DNA of 17,690 bases, from positions 1 to 17,690 of the forward strand of contig JAACJK010000093.1 of NCBI GenBank assembly GCA_013368325.1, written 5' to 3'. This stretch comes from Ephemerocybe angulata (lineage: Eukaryota; Basidiomycota; Agaricomycetes; Agaricales; Psathyrellaceae). The notes under the pieces were generated by a model. The model was not told where the DNA came from. It did no database searches and saw only the letters and a list, made by a program, of their open reading frames with translations. A program made the translations under genes and the position numbers. Positions 7,585 to 17,145 of this stretch are shown here, piece after piece. Positions within the stretch are counted from its first letter, which is position 1; each line of letters begins with the position of its first letter.

Positions 7585-9130
7585 TATCCAGCAGCACTTT
7601 CCAGTACAGCTACCTTGCTATGACTTTTGAGATGTTACTCAGAAGAGTTCACTAATATTAATAATATAAAACAAAAAGTAAGTTTAGTTAAAAATATTCA
7701 TTTACAAAACAAAAAAATTTGTAATTATATGCATAATAGCTTATCCCTATCTAAGCTTCTTCCCAGCGACAGACAGTTAGTTCATCACGAATATAAACTT
7801 CACCGTTGCGTAATGATCAACGATTACTCGAAATTCCTCCTTCATGTTGTCGAATTTCAGACAACAATCTGTCTAAAAAAAATAATTAACTTTTTTAATG
7901 ATTTGCTAATTATTTTTTATCTAATTATTGCATCATTTTGTAAAAGTTTTTATAGCACATTTATAGCCCAGTTCATGAGGGCCATAACGACTTGTCTTAG
8001 TCCCAAATGTATTCCTTTAAAATACAACAAAAGTTAAGTAAAAATTAACAATAGGGATTTCGTCCGTTAGTGGAGTTAACCTAACTTTTCACAATACGGA
8101 CTGAAGACAGCCATGCAACACCTGTAAACGAATTTCCATAAAATGGAAACTACTCAAAATATTTTTAAGATATTTTGGATATACAAGAACTGGTAAGATT
8201 TTACGCGGATTATCGTATTAAATAGCATGCTTCACTTCGTTTGCTTCGAGACCGACTAATTTTTTTGGTTTCAGTTTTGCAACCGTACTCTCAAGGCGGA
8301 ATGGTTAACGCGTTAGCATCGTTATCAATTCTTTAATTACAAAACTACCATTCATCGTTGACAGTGAGAGGTATTGGGTATCTAATCCTATTTCTTATTC
8401 TCACCTTCGTTTCTCAGCGTCAATCATTTATAGATAAAAAGCTTTCACCTTTAGTATTCCATCTAGTATCTACGGATATCATCCCTACACTAAATATTAT
8501 TCGGTTTATCCTCAATATGATTCTAGCTTATAGTTATTCATTTTTAAATACTAAATAATTAATAGTATATAGCTAATTAAAAATAGAACTTTTGTAAGCT
8601 GCCTACACACCCTTTACGCCTTTTTAAGGTGATTAACGTTCGCGTTTCTGGCGTTACCGAGTCTTCTGGCACCAGTAATTTAGACAACACTATTAGTAAG
8701 TAATATCATTTTTTTCCTTTACGTTATCATAAATACCACCTACTAACTTGGTTTTATGATTTCAGTTAGCTAGTTCACTCTTGCGAGCATTGACTAATAT
8801 TCTTGACTGCAGATTGCTTATGCAATTTGGGACTTCTCATTCCCAATGTGGCCAGCGGTTCTTTCAAACTTAGCTATTGATCGTAGGCTTGGTAGGCTTT
8901 TACTCTACCAACTACCCTTAAACAAAATAAATCAATTCTTATAGTGGAAAATTTCCTTTTTGTTATAAATAGCTAAATTTATTTTATCCTCTATTTGAGA
9001 GGTCTATAAGGTATCTAATTTATTATTCTCACCTGTACACCTTGTTCTAGCCTTTTAATTAAAGTAATAAAAAGGTAGTAGAACAAACGATTTGCATGTC
9101 TTAAAACTACTGAAAAACGTTCAATCTGAA
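7585..9130 (-). rRNA. rns: Mitochondrial small-subunit ribosomal RNA (left copy)
   Basis: This is the structural RNA of the mitochondrial small ribosomal subunit. Conserved SSU signatures appear in order on the minus strand. The 5' block GATTGAACG is near 9125, followed by GACATGCAAATCG (about 9095). GGTGCCAGAAGACTCGGTAA, the 530-loop region, is at about 8673-8654. GGATTAGATACCC, here read as GGATTAGATACCCA, is at about 8388. A CAAAACTGAAACC block and the CAGGTGTTGCATGGCTGTC helix are near 8277 and 8120. GTCGTTATGGCCCTCATGAA is near 7995-7976, GAGTAATCGTTGATCA near 7830, and the 3' terminal TAGCAAGGTAGCTGTACTGG near 7622-7603. There is no CCUCC tail, as usual for mitochondria. The roughly 1.55 kb length is normal for a fungal rns without introns. 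Ends are estimated to within about 10 bases. Confidence 0.93.
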
Positions 9131-10162
9131 CCAAATTAAATTCTTATTATTAATTTAATATATTAATTAAATTGCAGGGCCTAATTTTTTTATTTGTTAC
9201 AAAAATAAGCCCAGTTAATATATTGTATAGTATATGCTCTAGTTAATTAAAAAAAAAAACAAGCAATATTTATATTTACATCTCTTTTATATTTTATAAA
9301 CTTTTTGTATATATTTATTTGTTTTGTTTAGGGCTAATTTTTGTTCTATCACTTTTTTCCAGATAAAGATAAAAAAGTAAAAAATAAAAAAATTAAGCCA
9401 AGTAATAAATTCTTTACAGTTAATTTTTTTATCACTTACTAATCCAGTTATTTTTTTTGTATTTGTTATAAAAAAAATTAGACTGGCCAGTTGTAGTAGT
9501 TGACTTATATAAAAAAAGTGATAACTGGCTAAGGCCTGGATAAGGGTTTTCTTGTTTGTTTGTATCAAAAGTCCACAGAAAAAAAGTCAACTGGCCATTC
9601 GGCCTGAAACAAAATTAAACAATAGGGCTAATTTTTTTATATATAAATACAAAATTCCTATTAATACCCTAATAAATTTAATCATAAAAATACTATCTAA
9701 GTTACCCATATCTTATGAATACTAGTAAAATAATGAGAATACAAAATAGGATCATAAATAGATCCTTTACTAATTTTTTTGTTTATATCACTTTTTGTAT
9801 CTGTTTACTTTTTTATTGTTAATAAAAAAGTGATAGATAAAAAAAGTCAACAAACAAAAAATAATTCTATAGTTTTATTTCTTATAGTAGAAAATAATTT
9901 ATTATTTTTTGATCATCTCTTTTATATTATATTCCAATTTAAGTTGTAATTTTTACCGCAAGGGGTATCACTTACTAATTAATTTTTTTTGTAAAACAAA
10001 ACAAAAAAATTGATAAGGGTTATCTGTTTATATCACTTTTTGATCTGTTTATAAGATAGATTAAATTACTTAATTTTTTTTTAAGATAAACAAAAAAAAT
10101 AACTGCTGGCCATTCTAATTTTTTTTTTTTTAAAAAAAATAACTGGATAGATAAAAAAAGTC
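9131..10162. other. Repeat-rich spacer from the rns 5' side to the palindrome centre
   Basis: No gene is seen over 1 kb. It holds the repeats 9346-9380, 9430-9447, 9485-9498, 9788-9850 and 9966-10021, all with relatives elsewhere in the window. It also has AGGGCCTAATTTTTTT facing AAAATAAGCCC (about 9175-9212), and a small hairpin GGATC-ATAAATA-GATCC (9749-9765). An rns promoter should lie here but I could not identify one. The long open frames on both strands are low-complexity readings of these repeats. Confidence 0.6.
9788..9850. repeat. Dispersed palindromic A/T repeat, copy 2
   Basis: This is a direct repeat of 1-62, with small substitutions in the first 20 bases and identity over the hairpin core and the AGTGATAGATAAAAAAAGTC tail. 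Its mirror lies at about 10483-10548 in the right arm. Confidence 0.75.
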
Positions 10163-10190
10163 AACAGAGACTTTTTTATCTATCCAGTTA
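10141..10190. repeat. Centre of the palindrome, 6-base loop
   Basis: AACTGGATAGATAAAAAAAG followed by TC (to 10162) is mirrored by GACTTTTTTATCTATCCAGT from 10169. AACAGA (10163-10168) is the only unpaired sequence. The A run is 7 on the left and 6 on the right. A tiny, non-repetitive loop between two 7.5 kb arms is what a polymerase or pore reading both strands of one molecule produces. A covalently closed hairpin end of linear DNA would look the same. Confidence 0.9.
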
Positions 10191-11218
10191 TTTTTTTTTA
10201 AAAAAAAAATTAGAATGGCCAGCAGTTATTTTTTTTTGTTTATCTTAAAAAATTAAGTAATTTTAATCTATCTTATAAACAGATCAAAAAGTGATATAAA
10301 CAGATAACCCTTATCAATTTTTTTTGTTTTGTTTTACAAAAAAATTAATTAGTAAGTGATACCTTGCGGTAAAAATTACAACTTAAATTGGAATATAATA
10401 TAAAAGAGATGATCAAAAATTAATAAATTTATTTTCTACTATAAGAAATAAAACTATAGAATTATTTTTTTGTTTGTTGACTTTTTTTATCTATCACTTT
10501 TTTATTAACAATAAAAAAGTAAACAGATACAAAAAGTGATATAAACAAAAAAATTAGTAAAAGGATCTATTTTTATGGATCCTATTTTTGTATTCTCATT
10601 TATTTTTACTAGTTTATTCATAAGATATTGGGTTAACTTAGATAGTATTTTTATGATTAAATTTTTATTAGGGTATTTAATAGGAATTTTGTATTTTATA
10701 TATAAAAAAAATTAGCCCTATTGTTTTAATTTTGTTTCAGGCCGAATGGCCAGTTGACTTTTTTTTCTGTGGACTTTTGATACAAACAAACAAGAAAACC
10801 CTTATCCAGGCCTTAGCCAGTTATCACTTTTTTTATATAAGTCAACTACTACAACTGGCCAGTCTAATTTTTTTTTATAACAAATACAAAAAAATAACTG
10901 GATTAGTAAGTGATAAAAAAATTAACTGTAAAGAATATTTATTACTTGGGCTTAATTTTTTTTATTTGTTTACTTTTTTATCTTTATCTGGAAAAAAGTG
11001 ATAGAACAAAAATTAGCCCTAAACAAACAAATAAATATATACAAAAAGTTTATAAAATATAAAAAGAGATGTAAATATAAATATTGCTTGTTTTTTTTTT
11101 TTAATTAACTAGAGCATATACTATACAATATATTAACTGGGCTTATTTTTTTGTAACAAATAAAAAATTAGGCCCTGCAATTTAATTATATATTAAATTA
11201 ATAATAAGAATTTAATTT
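10191..11218. other. Mirror of the repeat-rich spacer upstream of rns
   Basis: This is the reverse complement of 9131-10141, with the same modules and no gene. Small indels relative to the left arm are scattered through the homopolymers. Confidence 0.6.
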
Positions 11219-12755
11219 GGTTCAGATTGAACGTTTTTCAGTAGTTTTAAGACATGCAAATCGTTTGTTCTCTACTTTTATTACTTTAATTAAAAGGCTG
11301 AACAAGGTGTACAGGTGAGTAATAATAAATTAGATACCTTATAGACTCTCAAATAGAGGATAAAATAAATTTAGCTATTTATACAAAAAGGAAATTTTCC
11401 ACTATAAGAATTGATTTATTTTGTTTAAGGGTAGTTGGTAGAGTAAAAGCCTACCAAGCCTACGATCAATAGCTAAGTTTGAAAGAACCGCTGGCCACAT
11501 TGGGAATGAGAAGTCCCAAATTGCATAAGCAATCTGCAGTCAAGAATATTAGTCAATGCTCGCAAGAGTGAACTAGCTAACTGAATCATAAAACCAAGTT
11601 AGTAGGTGGTATTTATGATAACGTAAAGGAAAAAATGATATTACTTTACTAATAGTGTTGTCTAAATTACTGGTGCCAGAAGACTCCGGTAACGCCAGAA
11701 ACGCGACGTTAATCACCTTAAAAGGCGTAAAGGGTGTGTAGGCAGCTTACAAAAGTTCTATTTTTATTAGCTATATACTATTAATTATTTAGTATTTAAA
11801 AATGAATAACTATAAGCTAGAATCATATTGAGGATAAACCGAATAATATTTAGTGTAGGGATGATATCCGTAGATACTAGATGGAATACTAAAGGTGAAA
11901 GCTTTTTATCTATAATGATTGACGCTGAGAAACGAAGGTGAGAATAGAAATAGGATTAGATACCCAGATACCTCTCACTGTCAACGATGAATGGTAGTTT
12001 TGTTAATTAAAGAATTGATAACGATGCTAACGCGTTAACCATTCCGCCTTGAGAGTACGGTTGCAAAACTGAAACCAAAAAAATTAGTCGGTCTCGAAGC
12101 AAACGAAGTGAAGCATGCTATTTAATACGATAATCCGCGTAAAATCTTACCAGTTCTTGTATATCCAAAATATCTTAAAAATATTTTGAGTAGTTTCCAT
12201 TTTATGGAAATTCGTTTACAGGTGTTGCATGGCTGTCTTCAGTCCGTATTGTGAAAAGTTAGGTTAACTCCACTAACGGACGAAATCCCTATTGTTAATT
12301 TTTACTTAACTTTTGTTGTATTTTAAAGGAATACATTTGGGACTAAGACAAGTCGTTATGGCCCTCATGAACTGGGCTATAAATGTGCTATAAAAACTTT
12401 ACAAAATGATGCAATAATTAGATAAAAATAATTAGCAAATCATTAAAAAAGTTAATTATTTTTTTTAGACAGATTGTTGTCTGAAATTCGACAACATGAA
12501 GGAGGAATTTCGAGTAATCGTTGATCATTACGCAACGGTGAAGTTTATATTCGTGATGAACTAACTGTCTGTCGCTGGGAAGAAGCTTAGATAGGGATAA
12601 GCTATTATGCATATAATTACAAAATTTTTTTGTTTTGTAAATGATATTTTTAACTAAACTTACTTTTGTTTTATATATTAATATTAGTGAACTCTTCTGA
12701 GTAACATCTCAAAAGTCATAGCAAGGTAGCTGTACTGGAAAGTGCTGCTGGATAA
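11219..12755 (+). rRNA. rns: Mitochondrial small-subunit ribosomal RNA (right copy)
   Basis: This is the mirror copy of the left rns, here on the plus strand. Landmarks are GATTGAACG (11225), GACATGCAAATCG (about 11251), GGTGCCAGAAGACTCCGGTA (11672), GGATTAGATACCCA (11953), CAGGTGTTGCATGGCTGTC (about 12219), GTCGTTATGGCCCTCATGAA (about 12351) and the 3' end AGCAAGGTAGCTGTACTGG (about 12720). It has indels inside normally invariant regions: the 530 loop reads CTCCGG where the left arm has CTCGG, and the 3' end reads GCGACGTT versus GCGAACGTT in the adjoining helix. Changes there would be harmful in a working rRNA, which favours sequencing error over a diverging second gene. Confidence 0.92.
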
Positions 12756-12774
12756 TAAAGAAAATAAATCTAAA

Positions 12775-12785
12775 CCCCCCCCCCC
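12775..12785 (+). repeat. 11-base poly-C tract beyond rns (right copy)
   Basis: This is the mirror of the 12-base G run at 7553-7564, one base shorter. Confidence 0.85.
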
Positions 12786-12907
12786 TTATTTTTGTTTCTA
12801 ATTTTTTTTTTTTTCAGATAAAAAGTCGACACACGACACTAATAAATTAGCCTTAATAAAATAATTAAATTATAATTATTTTTTTTTAAAAACACAGAAA
12901 AAAATTA

Positions 12908-12977
12908 GGGGAATCTGATAATGGTTAATCGGTTATATTTGCAATATAATTATGATAGTTCGATCTATCTTTCTCCA
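12908..12977 (+). tRNA. trnA: tRNA-Ala(UGC), right copy with deletions
   Basis: The anticodon arm TTATA-TTTGCAA-TATAA is intact. One or more bases are missing from the 5' acceptor strand, and the T loop reads TTCGAT instead of TTCGAAT. The left copy at 7355-7426 is complete. The defects sit in short runs and probably reflect sequence error. The 5' end is uncertain by one base. Confidence 0.82.
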
Positions 12978-13255
12978 ATTTTATTTGTTATCACTTATTT
13001 TTTTTTTTGTTTTGTTGTGTTGACTTTTTTATCTTTATCACTTTTTTTTTATATAATAAAAAAAGTAATAAAAAGTGATAGATACAAAAAAATAGTTAAA
13101 AAATAATAGCCCAATTATTATTGACTTTTTTTATTTATATAACCCTGCGGTAGTGATAGAAGGGTAACAAAAATAAACAATTAAAAAGTAAGGGAATTAT
13201 TAGTTTACTTTTTTTTTAATTTATATAAAAAAAGTGATAAAAATAAAAGACAAAG

Positions 13256-13323
13256 AAGGTGTAGTATAATGGTAGTATCACATCTCCAAATTGTTTGTAG
13301 GCGTTCGAATCGCCTCACTCTTG
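13256..13323 (+). tRNA. trnW: tRNA-Trp(CCA), right copy with deletions
   Basis: This is the mirror of 6992-7062. The CTCCAAA anticodon region and the T arm AGGCG-TTCGAAT-CGCCT are preserved. One A is missing from the acceptor (AAGGTG for AAGAGTG), and A bases are missing from both strands of the anticodon stem. It is 68 bases versus 71. Confidence 0.83.
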
Positions 13324-13613
13324 TTTAATTTTTTTGTTTTTTTGTTTTTTTGTTTTTTTATTTACTTTAATTTTGTTTTTATCACTTTTTTTGTATCACT
13401 TTTTTTATTAAATAAAAAAGTCAACAAAAAAAAAGTCAAATAAAAACAAAAATTAGGCCTAATTTATCACTTTTTTTAATATAAAAAAAGTCAATACAAA
13501 AAAACAAAAAAATAAGTAATAGGAGTGATAAAAGAAAAAAAAAGTGATACTAGGGCTATTAATTATTTATCTAATTAATTACAATTACTACTTTTTTTAT
13601 TAAAAAATAATAT

Positions 13614-13695
13614 ACGAATATGTTGAATTGGTAAACAATCTTCTCTTAAGCAGAAGTGGGAGTAATCCTTAAGAGTTCAAGTCTCTTTGTTCGTA
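13614..13695 (+). tRNA. trnL: tRNA-Leu(UAA), right copy
   Basis: This is the mirror of 6611-6694. The acceptor ACGAATA/TGTTCGT, anticodon stem CTTCT/AGAAG with loop CTTAAGC, and T arm are intact. The variable arm reads GGGA...TCC with one C lost relative to the left arm, giving 82 bases. Confidence 0.87.
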
Positions 13696-13942
13696 TTGTT
13701 TCAAAGATAGTGTTGGGGATATTTTAATATCCCTTGTATCACTATAATCAATTTTATCACTTTTTTTATATAAAAAAGTCAACTGGCCATTCTAATTTTT
13801 TTTTGTATTTGTTACCAAAAAAAATAACTGAACAAACAAAAAAATAAAACCTACCCTAGTCTAATCCCTTTATTTTTTTTTGTTTTTTTTTTTTACTTGG
13901 GCGACTAAAACAAAAATTACTGACTAAGAACAAAAGTAATAG

Positions 13943-14011
13943 AAGCCTATAATTTAATGGTAGAGATTTCTTGATGAGGAATTTGTAGGAGTTCAAATCT
14001 TCTTGGGCTTA
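13943..14011 (+). tRNA. trnI: tRNA-Ile(GAU), right copy with a D-arm deletion
   Basis: This is the mirror of 6293-6363. The acceptor, anticodon loop TTGATGA and T arm are intact. Two bases are missing at the 3' side of the D stem (TAGAGATTTC where the left arm gives TAGAATGATTTC), so this copy is 69 bases. Confidence 0.86.
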
Positions 14012-14100
14012 GTGGGTTATTTACTTTTTTATTTTTTACTTTTTTTATATAAAAAAGTGATTAAAAAAGTAAAATAAATTATATTTGGATTTAAAATTGA

Positions 14101-14266
14101 ATATTTATTTGTTTTGTTTTTATAAAAAGTTTTTAGTGTTGAATGAATAGAGGAGTTTGATGCGGAGTTATTAGACAAAACTCTTTATAATTTTTTTTTG
14201 TTACTTACTATCCAGGCCTAGGCCAGTTGTAGTAAAAAAAAAATTGATAAGGTTTTTTAATATAAA
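14101..14266 (+). pseudogene. dpo: dpo N-terminal fragment plus repeat insertion, right copy
   Basis: This is the mirror of 6030-6206. The coding fragment AGTGTTGAATGAATAGA begins at 14135. It is followed by an indel-shifted GATGCGGAGTTATTAGACAA (14160-14179), and then the repeat insert with GGCCTAGGCC and GTTGTAGTA (about 14214-14233). The first direct-repeat copy has lost two bases here (AAAACTC for AAAACATC), and the candidate ATG reads ATTG. Presence in both arms shows that the insertion is not a local artefact of one arm. Confidence 0.55.
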
Positions 14267-17070
14267 AACATTAGCTAGAAAGCAACAGGTAATTATTAAA
14301 TTGGAAAAACTTCTCATTCGATTTATTTCTTATTCAATTTTAGACAAAAATTGTTAAGAAAAGCAGTAGAGTATTTCTTTGAAAAAGAAGTATTCAATTA
14401 AAGACGATCATCACATAATGGTATCTTTCAGACTAGTACAACGATAATATACCTAAACATTAGGACAAATGGTATTTTTAAACAAAACTAACGAATCATT
14501 AGAATTCTACATCCAATATTTATGGGACTTGTTAATATAAAACAAGATGGATACAACAACGTTGAATTAAGAAAGTAGTATTCAGTTTTGGATTAGAAAG
14601 GGTTTAGCTAAGGAAAATCAATTGGAAATTAAGAACGAGATCTTAACACAATAAATTATTATAAATATCAGATTCCTATTACTTTAAATCCACTAGATTT
14701 GGTACTCCGTTAAAGATTTAGTTACTACCGATAAAGGATCTGAATTATTGTGACTACTCCATAAATTTCTTTGAAATACATCCTACTGTTGTAGATGGTA
14801 AAATAATTAATAATATTAAATTTACACCTAAGGGTAATTCAAAAAACACAAATAAAAATAGTTGATAAACAAATAAACGACAACTATTTCATAAGAAAAT
14901 TGCGACCCTAGTAGATTAGTAGCTAAGGACAGAATTTATGTATGTAATCTTATAACTAACCAGGAAGAGTTAAATTTTGAACAGAACCTACACGGTTCCT
15001 TTCGAAAATTAACTGAAACTAAGTACATTAAAGATTTTCTTACTTTAGATATAGAACCTACATCGAGGCTAACATAATGGCGACAAGTAATGGTTCCGTA
15101 CTTAATCAGCTTTTTCGATGGCTCCTCAAAAATAAGTTTTTTCTTAAGTGATTAATTTCTGTTAAAGAATGATGTTTGATTGTATAAATACACTAACTCA
15201 TAAGAAAACGACAGAAAAAACATTTATATTCATACCTAGCTAACTTTGATAGTGTTTTCTTATGCCTTACTTGATAGGAATATGGTAAGTATCTCTTTAA
15301 TTAATAATAACAAATTAATTTCTTTCGATTCACAAAACAACCGGTTCTGGGTCCCAGTAACTTTAAAATTTGTGGATAGCTATCAAATCCTTTTAGGTAA
15401 CCTAAGGGATCTAGCTAATCATTTAACGGTAATCCAAAAGGATTCTTTTCCTCATGGGTTTGTAAACAAAATAACTTAGACTATATTGGACCTGTTCCAT
15501 CAATTGAATTTTTCCCAGATATTACACAGGATGAGTACAATAGTTATGCTTCAAAATTCAATAATAATTGGATACTTAAAGCTGAAGCTATTAAGTACTG
15601 CCAACTGGACTGTATCTCTCTACATGAAGTACTATCAAAGTTCGGCTTATTAATTTGAAATAGATGGAAACTTAATATTTCTAAATATCCGACTATTACT
15701 AGTCTAACTTTTGGAATTTATAGGGCACATTTTAAGGCAAATCTTAATATACCTACTCTTGAGAGCACTCTTCAAAAACAAATCAGAACATCTTACACTG
15801 GAGGGGCTACTGACATGTATTTGCCTACAAATGTTATACCCGACTCAGTTTCAACGAGAAATAATTTATACTATTATGATGTAAACAGTTTGTATCCTTA
15901 TATCATGCAAAACGTCGAGGTGCCTATAGGATATCCAATTAGATTTGAAGGTGACCCTACAGGCTACTTTCCGGATAAGCAAGGTTTCTTCTACTGTAAA
16001 GTTACGGCTCCTTTAGGCTTGAAACATCCAATTATACAGAAAAAACTGTTATAACAGCGTAGAAAGTACTTGCTCGTCCTGGGAGAATTTTATGCTAACC
16101 TTTATTCGGAAGAAAAATAAAGAATGCTCAGAAATTCGGATACCAGTTTGAAATATTAAGTGGGATATTATTTACTGAAAAGGCAAACATTTTCAAGGAT
16201 TATATTACAGAACTTTACAGTCTTAGATCCGAGTATAGCAAATCAGACCCTATGAACTTCATTGCAAAAATATTAATGAATAGCTTATATGGGCGCTTCG
16301 GAATGCAGGATCAGTTCAAATCCTTCGAGATTTTGAATAAAGACAGTTTTAACCAGTTATTAACCATCATTAATAAAAATACTATAAATAACATCGAATC
16401 TATTAATTCCATAGGCCATAGCCATGCACTAGTGACGTTTACTCAAGACCAAACTGATAGAATGTTCGATAGCTTGAATATTCATTCTAGTACGAATGTG
16501 GCTATCTCTAGTGCTATTTCGGCTATGGGTAGGGTTTTTATGAGTAAATTCAAAAATAACGATGACCTGGAATTATTCTACTCCGATACCGATAGCATAG
16601 TAGTAGATAAGGACACGCAACAAATGGGCACTCTAATGCCTGGTATAATCGGTAGTGATATCGGGCAATTAAAGTTAGAGCATAATATTAAAAAAGGCTT
16701 ATTCATAAGCCCCAAGGCATACGTTTTAGAATTAGAAACCGGAAAAATGGTAGTTAAAATTAAGGGTCTTTCTTCTAAGGTGGCTAATAATACTGGCTTA
16801 TCCTTTAATGATTTCTACGAAATACTAAATAAAGACAGCTCCCTATCTATCCAACAAGATAAATGGGCAAAAAATAAAGAAGCTGTTAATATTCAAATAC
16901 TCAGCCATTCTTATAAGGTTCAAATCAACGCGAATAAGCGTAAGTTAGTTTATAATAGTAAAGGATTATTGATTAATACGATACCTTACATAGTAAAGTC
17001 TGAATTATTCACAATTAAGGTTAAAGGCCACGGTCCTAAAACTGAGGTTATAGAATCTATAGTTAATTAA
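14267..17070 (+). pseudogene. dpo: Plasmid-type family B DNA polymerase, right copy with many frameshifts
   Basis: This is the mirror of the left dpo, here on the plus strand. The C-terminal 272 codons (16252-17070), which carry motif B (NSLYG), motif C (DTDS) and the PKAY segment, are identical in translation to the left copy. Motif A is in a second open piece (15815-16054) ending in a shift near 16043, where two bases are missing. Upstream, 14267-15480 is broken repeatedly by single-base deletions, and the Exo I and Exo II regions are readable only in pieces. At three A runs (near 14387, 14801 and 15131) this copy has one more base than the left arm and restores the frame, so the two copies complement each other. 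The in-frame TGA at about 15656 is also present here. Confidence 0.88.
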
Positions 17071-17109
17071 CCCTAACCCCACCCTCTCCTCAGCTTTAAT
17101 TTGAATAAA

Positions 17110-17145
17110 ACTCGCGGGAATTATAAAACTTGCGGGTATTATAAA
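17110..17145 (+). repeat. Tandem pair of 18-base units after dpo, right copy
   Basis: ACTCGCGGGAATTATAAA (17110-17127) is followed directly by ACTTGCGGGTATTATAAA (17128-17145). It is identical in sequence to the left-arm copy. Confidence 0.85.

Larger units (their letters stand above)
2570..10162 (+). repeat. Left arm of a giant inverted repeat (about 7.59 kb)
   Basis: The whole stretch is the reverse complement of 10169-17690, carrying dpo, trnI, trnL, trnW, trnA and rns, all on the minus strand. The right arm is 7522 bases, so this arm is 71 bases longer. The differences I could follow are mostly one- or two-base gaps, concentrated in A/T runs. Neither copy is consistently correct: this arm has dpo frame breaks that the other arm lacks, and the reverse also holds. 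The duplication is seen directly; whether it exists in the organism or arose by fold-back reading is unresolved. Confidence 0.95.

Noticed and set aside
7627..8558. Two open frames (7627-8037 and 8358-8558, plus strand)
   Set aside because: They lie antisense inside rns, over conserved SSU rRNA signatures, and have no protein-like features. 12418-12612 is the mirror case.
9287..9568. Open frames in the spacer (also 10732-11001)
   Set aside because: These are mirror readings of the same repeat modules, with different lengths in the two arms because of indels and no conserved motif.
12921..13106. Open frame of 61 codons
   Set aside because: It begins inside tRNA-Ala and continues into A/T repeats.
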